From: RFSX01 sp964567435
GTDB taxonomy: Bacteria; Bacteroidota; Bacteroidia; Chitinophagales; Saprospiraceae
Direction of reading: 5' to 3'
NCBI GenBank assembly: GCA_964567435.1
Contig: CAZMMQ010000006.1
Location: forward strand, 1-64,000
DNA length: 64,000 nt
Positions 36,630 through 44,140 of this stretch are shown here, piece after piece (positions within the stretch are counted from its first letter, which is position 1; every line of letters starts with the position of its first letter). Below the pieces are notes generated by a model that saw only the letters and a program-made list of their open reading frames with translations, did not search any database and was not told the origin of the DNA. Position numbers and translations under genes: made by a program.

Positions 36630-37757
36630 TCATGCAAACTGTAGCATATGTGACCCTATCTGATCTGCTATGATAGATTGCATCTCGACGGTTAGCTCCG
36701 TATGCATAGGTAAGGATATGACCTGATCTGCCATTCTTTCCGACACTTCAAGGGTTAAGATACCTTCATTTTTATCAATATAAGGTTCTTGAATGTGCAG
36801 GGGCTTGGGATAATAAATAGCTGATGGAATCCCTTTAGTATTCAAAGCAGAGAGTAACGCATCCCTCCCACTTTCTACTTTCAATGTATACTGATGGAAG
36901 ACATGATTTCTATCCTCACCTCTGTAAGGAAGCGTTATACCAGGTATGTTATCCAGAAGTCTATCATAACGATCAGCAGCAACTTGCCTCTTTTCAATAT
37001 ATTGATTTAAGTACTTTAGCTTGACGTTCAATATGGCTGCTTGAAGTCCGTCCAATCGACTATTGATCCCTACAGATTCGTAGAAGTATTTCTTCATTGA
37101 TCCATGATTAGAGCTCCTTTCAATCTTGTATGCCAGCTCATCATCGTTGGTCATAACGGCACCTCCGTCGCCATAACATCCAAGATTTTTAGATGGAAAA
37201 AAAGACAGTGTGCCAATATTCCCCATAGTCCCCGTCATCTTTTTTTCATTACCCAGTTGATACCAAGCGCCAATAGCTTGAGCATTATCCTCTATCACAT
37301 CCAGATTGTATTCTTGAGTAATATCTAGAATGGCCTCCATATCACAGCTTTGTCCGAAGAGGTGTACTGGGATAATGCATTTAGTACGCGGTGTAATAGC
37401 TTCTTTGAGCTTATCCACATCTATATTAAAGGTATTTGGATTAATATCGACGAATACGGGCTTGAGACCTAATAAGGCAATTACCTCAGCAGTGGCTACA
37501 AACGTAAATGGTGTGGTTATAATTTCAGACCCTCTCTCATAATCCAGAGCCATAAGCGCCAACTGAATAGCATCTGTACCATTACCACAAGGAATAACGT
37601 GCTTGACATCTAAATAGTCTGCTAGAGCCTTAGCAAATGAGTTTACATATTTGCCTTTGATAAATGCTGATTCATTAATTACAGATTGAATGGCTTCATC
37701 CACTTCATTCTTAATACTTAGATACTGTCCTTTCAAATCCACCATTCTTATATCCAT
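36630..37757 (-). CDS. DegT/DnrJ/EryC1/StrS-family sugar aminotransferase
   Basis: PLP enzyme of 375 aa that aminates a keto group on a nucleotide sugar. Motifs: PCGNGTDAIQLAL (cofactor phosphate binding), TPFTFVATAEVI, VDINPNTFNID, IPVHLFGQSCDM, EDNAQAIGA with the cofactor-ring Asp, and SFFPSKNLGCYGDGGA with the Schiff-base Lys in SKNLG. The final part HVFHQYTLKV belongs to the sugar-binding region. It precedes the SLBB export gene on the same strand with 89 nt between, so it probably supplies an amino sugar for an exported glycan. The start may alternatively be the Met at codon 5. Confidence 0.9.
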   Translation of the reverse strand: MDIRMVDLKGQYLSIKNEVDEAIQSVINESAFIKGKYVNSFAKALADYLDVKHVIPCGNGTDAIQLALMALDYERGSEIITTPFTFVATAEVIALLGLKPVFVDINPNTFNIDVDKLKEAITPRTKCIIPVHLFGQSCDMEAILDITQEYNLDVIEDNAQAIGAWYQLGNEKKMTGTMGNIGTLSFFPSKNLGCYGDGGAVMTNDDELAYKIERSSNHGSMKKYFYESVGINSRLDGLQAAILNVKLKYLNQYIEKRQVAADRYDRLLDNIPGITLPYRGEDRNHVFHQYTLKVESGRDALLSALNTKGIPSAIYYPKPLHIQEPYIDKNEGILTLEVSERMADQVISLPMHTELTVEMQSIIADQIGSHMLQFA

Positions 37758-37965
37758 ATGCGTTAGTCTTTCACCTTTATTTGAATTAGAAATTATAATT
37801 ACAAAAATGGTGTATGTACTCTGAATATTGTTGCTAATTCAATAATAATCTCAATTTAGATAAAGGAGAACTTCCCACATAAGTCAATTAACAAGACAAA
37901 TCAGAAACAAAAGATTCTAATAATTGCAGAGTTTATAGCATTATTGCACTATCACAACATCTTGT

Positions 37966-38727
37966 ATGAATCTTAGAAACTCACTTATAACTATCCTTTC
38001 TTTTGGCTTTCTGATTAGTTCTAACTTCTTGTGTGGCCAAAATCTACCAAGAGAACATGGTTTTATGGGAGTAGGTATAACCTATGGTGCCGATATACCA
38101 GGTGGCGATTTAGCTGAAAGATTCGGTTCTAGTTTCCACGCAGGAATAAATCTGTCAATGTATAGTGTAAAGTGGAAAGGTATGTTGGGGGTAGAAGGAA
38201 GTTTTCAGTTTGGTAATAATGTAAAGGAAGATGTGTTGGCTCCTTTTAGACTTTCATCAGGAGTTATCTTGGGTAACGATGGACAAATAGCTCAAGTATT
38301 CCTAAGAAGACGAGGATTCTATGTTGGCCTGCTAATCAACAAAACTTTGATATCATCTAAGAAGAACCCACACTCTGGTATTAATCTGGGTCTAGGAGTT
38401 GGTATTGCACAACATGGAATAAGGATAATAGATGATTCTAATAATACACCCCAATTCGAAGATGATTTTGGTAGAGGTTACGATCGGAATACCAGAGGTC
38501 CTGCTCTGAAGCAAACTCTTTCATATTTACATATTGGTACTAACAAAAGTCTCAATTACTCTATAGGATTGACTGTCATGGAAGCATTTACAGAAAGTAT
38601 AAGGTCTGTTAATTTTGATACTATGGAGAATGCGTCGGGCAGACGATTTGACTTACTAATCGGGTTAGAAGCTACCTGGTACTTACCTATTAGGAATTTT
38701 GAACAGTCTGAAGAAATTTACTACTAG
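37966..38727 (+). CDS. Outer-membrane beta-barrel-like protein, unknown function
   Basis: A 253-aa exported protein. The signal peptide (residues 1-24) ends near FLCGQ. The rest alternates hydrophobic and polar residues in short strands (for example GMLGVEGSFQFG and GFYVGLLINKT) with Gly-rich turns and ends with an aromatic strand, as in small 8-10-strand barrels. I do not recognise a named family. It is 12 nt upstream of waaA, so it may be co-expressed with LPS core genes. Confidence 0.7.
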   Translation: MNLRNSLITILSFGFLISSNFLCGQNLPREHGFMGVGITYGADIPGGDLAERFGSSFHAGINLSMYSVKWKGMLGVEGSFQFGNNVKEDVLAPFRLSSGVILGNDGQIAQVFLRRRGFYVGLLINKTLISSKKNPHSGINLGLGVGIAQHGIRIIDDSNNTPQFEDDFGRGYDRNTRGPALKQTLSYLHIGTNKSLNYSIGLTVMEAFTESIRSVNFDTMENASGRRFDLLIGLEATWYLPIRNFEQSEEIYY

Positions 38728-38739
38728 GTAATCTCCATT

Positions 38740-39945
38740 GTGTATGCGTTATATACTATACTTATCTATTTGTATGGGCTGCTTCTAAGAGTGGCTTCTC
38801 CTTTTCATGATAAAGCCAAATTACTGCATCTAGGCCGAATAGAGCAAGAAAAAAATCTTGCATCTCAGCTCAGTGGTTGGATTGATGAAAATCGAATATG
38901 GATTCATGCTGCAAGTTATGGGGAGTACGAAATGGCCCGTCCATTAGTTAGAAATCTATTGGATATCGGATATAATCAGATTCTGGTCACATTTCACTCT
39001 CCGTCTGGATATATTCAGACCTCATTAGAGAATGAGAATATGATAAAGGCCTACCTACCATTAGATACTCCAGCTAAGCAGAATAGATTTGTCAATATCA
39101 TTAAACCCAGCAAAGTCGTATTTATCAAATATGAGTTTTGGTTTAATCTATTGAGAATATTGAAAAAGGAGAAGGTAGATTACTATTACATCAGCTTACA
39201 CCTAAATAGAGACTCATATCTATTCTGGTCATTGACAAGACCATTTTTGAAACTCGTAAAAGGGAGTAAACATATCTACTGCCATAACATCAACTCCAAG
39301 AGCATTCTTGAGGAGAATGATATACATAATACTTCTATCATAGGAGATATCAGAATCAATCAAGTGCTGCGAAATCGAGAGCATTGGCAGGATAGAGTAA
39401 ATTGGACCTATGGCAGTCAACCTGTCATAGCGTTTGGAAATATTACGAGGAAGGAGATCCCACTGATGGTAGAAACCATTAATCAGTTGACGGATTTTAG
39501 TTTTATAATAGCCCCACATGATCCAGAAGAAGATACACCACAAGTTGTCAGTGGAATACATGAATCTGTTGACTTGTATTCAGATTCAGGACCATTTGCC
39601 AAACGAATATTGATATTGGATACTATGGGAGATCTACGATATATCTATGGTTATTGTGATGTAGCTTATATAGGAGGAGGTTTTGAAAAAGGGCCTCATA
39701 ATATTCTTGAACCCCTCATCTTTGGCATACCTATTATGTGTGGACCAAATATTGAAAAATTCCCTTTGGCCGGTTACTTAGTAGATCATCAACTTTTAAA
39801 GTTAGTGCATCATCCCTCTAAATTCAAACAATCACTCTTAACTCATCTCGATGAAACTGGATCTGATTTCAAGAAAAAAACTGCTCGATTTTTTGAAGAA
39901 TATGAAGATAAACTACCTGGCTTAGTGGAGGAACTTATAGCTTAG
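38740..39945 (+). CDS. waaA: 3-deoxy-D-manno-octulosonic acid (Kdo) transferase WaaA
   Basis: Inner-membrane-bound GT30 enzyme of 401 aa that adds Kdo to lipid A. The N-terminal membrane segment (residues 2-18) is followed by IWIHAASYGEYEMARP, which contains the catalytic Glu of the family, and VTFHSPSGY. The C-terminal domain shows GNITRKE and the CMP-Kdo-binding stretch YIGGGFEKGPHNILEP. The start is a GTG at 38740; no ATG would keep the membrane anchor in full. It lies between a barrel protein gene and a heptose-type kinase gene, 12 nt from each, fitting an LPS core operon. Confidence 0.93.
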   Translation: MYALYTILIYLYGLLLRVASPFHDKAKLLHLGRIEQEKNLASQLSGWIDENRIWIHAASYGEYEMARPLVRNLLDIGYNQILVTFHSPSGYIQTSLENENMIKAYLPLDTPAKQNRFVNIIKPSKVVFIKYEFWFNLLRILKKEKVDYYYISLHLNRDSYLFWSLTRPFLKLVKGSKHIYCHNINSKSILEENDIHNTSIIGDIRINQVLRNREHWQDRVNWTYGSQPVIAFGNITRKEIPLMVETINQLTDFSFIIAPHDPEEDTPQVVSGIHESVDLYSDSGPFAKRILILDTMGDLRYIYGYCDVAYIGGGFEKGPHNILEPLIFGIPIMCGPNIEKFPLAGYLVDHQLLKLVHHPSKFKQSLLTHLDETGSDFKKKTARFFEEYEDKLPGLVEELIA

Positions 39946-39957
39946 CCTATACTAAAT

Positions 39958-40917
39958 ATGGAGAGTAATATTCAAAATACATACTTAGATAACGCCTTTG
40001 TCCTCATTATAGGTGATATCATGCTGGATGAATATATCATAGGTACTCACAACAGACAATCTCCTGAGGCTGACATACCAGTTATCCTCAGTCAAAAGAA
40101 AGATTATCGCCTTGGAGGTGCTGGTAATGTTGCTGTCAATCTGAGAACTTTAGGGATTTCAACAGGTATAGTTTCCGTTGTTGGATCTGATACCCCCTCC
40201 TCAATAATACAATCACTGATAAAAGAAAAAGGGATAGATTCTTATTTAATAGAGGACGACGATAGGCCAACCACTGTCAAACAGCGCATTGTCAATCAAC
40301 ACTATGAACAATATCTTAGAATAGACACAGAAACGACTGATGACCTTACCATTAGCCAAGAAACTGAGGTCATTTTGAAGGTTAAAAGATTAATATCGTC
40401 GCAAAAAATTTCAGCGATAGTCATACAAGATTATAACAAAGGAGTGTTGACAGATTATGTTGTTAAGCAATTGCAGGAAATCGCCAAGGAGTATAGTATA
40501 CCCACATTTGTAGATCCTAAGAAGAGTCGGTTTAATCTGTTGTCTAATTGTACATACTTCAAACCCAATCTCCGAGAACTGTCATTAGCTATAAACGAAG
40601 ACGTACCATCTGATCCAACATCAATTAGTCAAGCAATAGAAACGCTTAATCTCCATTGTGAAAACATTTTTGTAACGCTTGGGGAAAAAGGCATTTACTA
40701 CGAAAATTTAAAAACAAGAATCCGTGGAATAGTTGAAGGGAAGCCTCTAGAAAAAGCTGATGTTTCAGGTGCCGGAGATACTGTCATTGCTTCACTAGTA
40801 TGGAGCTATCTATCTGGAAGTCCAATAAAAAAGATGGCGACAATAGCCAATGAATCGGGTGCTGCAGTTTGCAGTAAAAAAGGAGTAAGTAGTGTTGGTT
40901 TAGAAGATTTAAAGTGA
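39958..40917 (+). CDS. hldA: PfkB-family D-glycero-D-manno-heptose-7-phosphate kinase-like protein
   Basis: Carbohydrate kinase of 319 aa. The N-terminal VLIIGDIMLDEYIIG, LGGAGNVAVNLRTLG, RPTTVKQRIV and the catalytic ADVSGAGDTV at the C-terminus match the RfaE domain I (HldA) subfamily, which phosphorylates heptose 7-phosphate at O-1 for ADP-heptose synthesis. The cytidylyltransferase-like domain of HldE is absent, so it would be the stand-alone kinase. Its place 12 nt after waaA supports an LPS core role, but other sugar-phosphate kinases of this family could look alike. Confidence 0.85.
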   Translation: MESNIQNTYLDNAFVLIIGDIMLDEYIIGTHNRQSPEADIPVILSQKKDYRLGGAGNVAVNLRTLGISTGIVSVVGSDTPSSIIQSLIKEKGIDSYLIEDDDRPTTVKQRIVNQHYEQYLRIDTETTDDLTISQETEVILKVKRLISSQKISAIVIQDYNKGVLTDYVVKQLQEIAKEYSIPTFVDPKKSRFNLLSNCTYFKPNLRELSLAINEDVPSDPTSISQAIETLNLHCENIFVTLGEKGIYYENLKTRIRGIVEGKPLEKADVSGAGDTVIASLVWSYLSGSPIKKMATIANESGAAVCSKKGVSSVGLEDLK

Positions 40918-41229
40918 ATTTTACCTTCTTTTTTTACTACAATCAACTTTTTTCCTTTAGAAACCAGCTTTTAATACAGTAAATGTGTGAGAATCATACG
41001 ATTACATATGACCAATTACTATCAATGTTTTGGTTTTTAACATTTTGAAACCTATGTATTAGAAGACATTTTGAATAAAAACTTGAATATTTCTGAATAC
41101 CTCTAAAATCTACGACACTCATTATTATACTTGGCTTTAAGTATTTATTAACTTAGCTGCATTTAGTAACACAAAAATTTCTACTGACAACTTAGTTGTC
41201 CAGTATTTAACCTTAAATAAATTATACAT
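40918..41229 (+). other. AT-rich 312-nt leader with short direct repeats and a palindrome
   Basis: No gene fits here. It contains the 10-nt direct repeat ACATTTTGAA at 41040 and 41066 (26-nt period), and the perfect 15-nt palindrome GACAACTTAGTTGTC at 41186-41200, 29 nt before the next start codon. A similar but decayed sequence precedes the paralogue remnant at 43940. The region presumably contains the promoter of the T9SS-exported protein; no clear TAnnTTTG box was found. Confidence 0.5.
41186..41200 (+). promoter_or_regulatory. Perfect 15-nt palindrome before the T9SS protein gene
   Basis: GACAAC-TTA-GTTGTC is an inverted repeat with 6-nt arms. It may be an operator or a small hairpin in the leader mRNA. 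Its partial conservation before the decayed paralogue (CTTAGTAGTC) supports that this leader is inherited with the gene. Confidence 0.4.
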
Positions 41230-43812
41230 ATGAAGTTTAGTTTTACACAATTAGGACTTCTGTCCGTCTTATTATTGTTTTCAACGGTTGTATCCAGTCA
41301 GGTAAACAACTTGGCTATTACAACGCCAGATGAAATAGCTGGAAACTATCCTGCAGGACAACCTGTGTGGGGACAGATAGTTAATTCATTTACAGCTTCG
41401 GAAGCTATATTTATCAATGATGGAGTTGGTACAGTGACTGATGGCTGTGAGCCAGGTGCTGACAATATCAATGGTAGAATAGCCTTTATTGACAGAGGCG
41501 AATGCCAGTTTGGAACTAAAGCACTTCAGGCTGAGCAAGCAGGAGCAGTAGCAGCAGTTATCTGTAACAATGTACCACTACAAGGTATATTTGCTGGAGC
41601 AGCTGGTGACGATGGAGATGCTGTAACTATACCAGTTTTCTTCCTTTCTTTTGAATCTTGTGAAAGAATCAGAGTTGTGGCTGAGAATACTCCGGTCATG
41701 GATGTTGAGTTTGGATTTTTCTGCGGGGTTCCAGAATATGGCCCAGAAGTAATCTGGGGTGCTGAGCCAGGCCAAGGAGACTTCGAAGGAGGTCTTAATG
41801 AATGGACTGTAGAGTCAGTAATGGATACATCTTGGGCATGGTCTGATGCTCCTAATATTACTGGAGCATTTACAAACCAACCGATACAAGGAACTGCATG
41901 TAATGGATATATGTCATTTCCTTCTGACTTTTATGATAATGATGGAGATCAAGCACAAATTGGTGCAGCTATACATTGTCCACAAGGCTGTACAGGTTCG
42001 TTATTTAGCCCGACTATAGACTTATCTAATCAAAATATAGATGGTCTTTTTGTAGCTTTCTGGCATGAGTGGAGAGTCTTCACAGGAACCTTTACTCAGA
42101 TGATTGTTAGTTACGATGAAGGAATTACTTGGCCTGATACAATTGTAGTCAGTGCTGATGATCAAGTTGGATTGGTCACACACCAAAATCCAGATTGTAC
42201 TGTGGTAACTACTCCAACCAATCAAAGTGGAGAGGGAGATTTATTTGTGCCTCTTGAAAATTATGATGGTCAACCAACTCTTAACTTACAGTTCAGACAT
42301 GTAGGAAATTATTATTATGCATCTATTGATGATGTCAGATTGGTTAATGCTGGATTTTTTGATATAGGTTTATCAACTACCTTCTTTGGACAATCACCTG
42401 TACGTCAAATGCCTTATAGATTGGCTCAACCTATTCCATTACATCTTGATATAGACAATAGTGGTAATCTTACAGCTACAGATGTAGAAATGCGTGCGAC
42501 AGCAACTGATCCAAACGGAGATACAGAAACTTACATCAATGATACTTATCAAGATCAACCGCCAAATTGTTTTTTGAATACAAATAACAGTTTTACAGAT
42601 TTTCACGTACCATCTGCTGTAGTAGGAACTCATACTGTGGACTATGATAATATTACACCTGGTGATTTATTCCCAGCAAATGATCGTATCCAATTTACCT
42701 ATGAGGTAACAGACTCAACTTGGGTATCTGCAAATAGACCAGGTCCTGGCTCTGGAGGTGCAGATGACGGAGAATTCAGAAGTTTATGGACAGGACTAGT
42801 ATCTAACGATCCAACAGATGCAAATTTTGCAGGGTTTGATTGGGGAACAGCCTATACTTTCTATGTACCAGAGACTGGAGCTGGAGAATACCTAAAGACA
42901 GTAAGATTCGGGGTTAATGATAAATCAGGTAACACTGGTGATGTAAAGATTTACTTATATCTATGGGATCCAGAAGAAGGTTCATCACTTGACCCTATGA
43001 GAGGTTTAGGTGGATATTCTATCACTCCAGATGACCTTCAACTGCTAGGTGTGATGGGTGAAAATGTCTTTGGTCAAACAATGAATAGCCAGCCATTATC
43101 TAATTCTCTGAGCCCAGTATTTGACATGACAGATATCACAGTAAGTATGGGAGTCGCTGATCCAAGCAGAGGAACACCAAGATTGGATTCTAATGGTGAA
43201 ATAATTCCTGTAGAATTGATAGGTGACCAGATGTATGCTCTTGTCTTTGTATATAACACAGAACAAGAAGAAGAACTGGAGATGCTTTCAAGTAGTGGTG
43301 CAGCAGGAGGACTTTTTGACTTAGCAGCATATAATTTAGCGATGGATAATCTTTACATCAGTGGTAACATTGATAAGATCATCAGAACAGGTGCGACAGT
43401 TACTTCTACTGCAAATCCTTTTATAGCTAATGGTGATTTCCAATCCGAGCTGCAAGGATATGTTTGGGATACAGGATACTGGAACCCTAACCAGCCATGG
43501 ATAGAAATGAATATTGGTAGCTTTGAGACTTCTACAGAAGATCTTTCTCCTGAGTTAGCAGCAAGCATAGATGTATTTCCTAACCCAGTTAGTGACGTAC
43601 TAAATATCGATGTTAATCTTAACCAAACAACAGAACTAGTTACTTTCGAATTAATGAATGTAGCTGGGGAATTGGTGAAAGTGATGAAAGAGAAAAATGT
43701 GAATACTGGTACTTACCAAATGAATGTTGGTGATGTAACACCAGGTATCTATACATTGAATGTTAGAACTGAATCTAAATTTACAAGCAAAAAAGTAGTT
43801 ATCAGTGAGTAA
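41230..43812 (+). CDS. Secreted PA-domain protein with type IX secretion sorting domain
   Basis: An 860-aa exported protein. The signal peptide ends near VVSSQ (residue 24). A protease-associated (PA) domain lies at about residues 85-170 with GRIAFIDRGECQFGTKA and AVAAVICNN. The middle consists of beta-sandwich-like modules with GDFEGGLNEWTVES and ASIDDVRLV. The last 80 residues are a T9SS type A sorting domain: VFPNPVSDVLNI, then GIYTLNV and the final KFTSKKVVIS. It should be passed through the T9SS and either attached to the surface or released. No peptidase domain is seen, so it is not a protease itself. A hairpin terminator follows. Confidence 0.88.
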   Translation: MKFSFTQLGLLSVLLLFSTVVSSQVNNLAITTPDEIAGNYPAGQPVWGQIVNSFTASEAIFINDGVGTVTDGCEPGADNINGRIAFIDRGECQFGTKALQAEQAGAVAAVICNNVPLQGIFAGAAGDDGDAVTIPVFFLSFESCERIRVVAENTPVMDVEFGFFCGVPEYGPEVIWGAEPGQGDFEGGLNEWTVESVMDTSWAWSDAPNITGAFTNQPIQGTACNGYMSFPSDFYDNDGDQAQIGAAIHCPQGCTGSLFSPTIDLSNQNIDGLFVAFWHEWRVFTGTFTQMIVSYDEGITWPDTIVVSADDQVGLVTHQNPDCTVVTTPTNQSGEGDLFVPLENYDGQPTLNLQFRHVGNYYYASIDDVRLVNAGFFDIGLSTTFFGQSPVRQMPYRLAQPIPLHLDIDNSGNLTATDVEMRATATDPNGDTETYINDTYQDQPPNCFLNTNNSFTDFHVPSAVVGTHTVDYDNITPGDLFPANDRIQFTYEVTDSTWVSANRPGPGSGGADDGEFRSLWTGLVSNDPTDANFAGFDWGTAYTFYVPETGAGEYLKTVRFGVNDKSGNTGDVKIYLYLWDPEEGSSLDPMRGLGGYSITPDDLQLLGVMGENVFGQTMNSQPLSNSLSPVFDMTDITVSMGVADPSRGTPRLDSNGEIIPVELIGDQMYALVFVYNTEQEEELEMLSSSGAAGGLFDLAAYNLAMDNLYISGNIDKIIRTGATVTSTANPFIANGDFQSELQGYVWDTGYWNPNQPWIEMNIGSFETSTEDLSPELAASIDVFPNPVSDVLNIDVNLNQTTELVTFELMNVAGELVKVMKEKNVNTGTYQMNVGDVTPGIYTLNVRTESKFTSKKVVISE

Positions 43813-43840
43813 CTAAATTGATGACTCATTAGAATAAAAA

Positions 43841-43876
43841 AACCCTGCATTCCCTAATTGGGATGCAGGGTTTTTT
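43841..43876 (+). terminator. Bidirectional Rho-independent terminator
   Basis: AACCCTGCATTCC pairs with GGGATGCAGGGTT around a CTAATT loop, with T6 on the plus strand and T7 on the minus strand. It ends the T9SS-protein transcript. Confidence 0.92.
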
Positions 43877-43939
43877 CTTTCAATCTAAAATTTCCACTAT
43901 TGAGAAATACTTTCTTAGTAGTCAACAAAAAATTATAGA

Positions 43940-44046
43940 ATGAAACTTAACTGTATTCAAATAGGAATGTTGTCTCTCCTACTAACAGTATCTACAGTTA
44001 CTATGAATCTAAATTTACAAGCAAGAAAGTATTTATTAGAGAGTAA
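43940..44046 (+). pseudogene. Deletion remnant of a paralogue of the T9SS PA-domain gene
   Basis: The remnant keeps only the two ends of a gene. The head reads MKLNCIQIGMLSLLLTVSTV, close to the signal peptide MKFSFTQLGLLSVLLLFSTV of the gene at 41230. The tail 44005-44046 is identical at 38 of 42 positions to the last 42 nt (43771-43812) of that gene and would encode ESKFTSKKVFIRE. Head and tail are in different frames, so the fused product is not a useful protein; from the head the frame runs to a stop at 44062. The sequence before the ATG also resembles the leader of the larger gene. Internal deletion after tandem duplication explains this best. Confidence 0.8.
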
Positions 44047-44075
44047 TCGCTTATCTAACTAACTGTAGAAAAGAA

Positions 44076-44112
44076 GAGGCTGCAATCAATAATGGCAGCC
44101 TCATTTTATTTT
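44076..44112. terminator. Hairpin terminator between the remnant and valS
   Basis: GAGGCTGC pairs with GCAGCCTC (8 bp) across an 11-nt AT-rich loop; TTTTATTTTT follows on the plus strand and TTCTTTTC on the minus. It may serve the original paralogue and valS, which converge here. Confidence 0.7.
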
Positions 44113-44140
44113 TACATAACTCAAAAAGACATTTCTTGAA

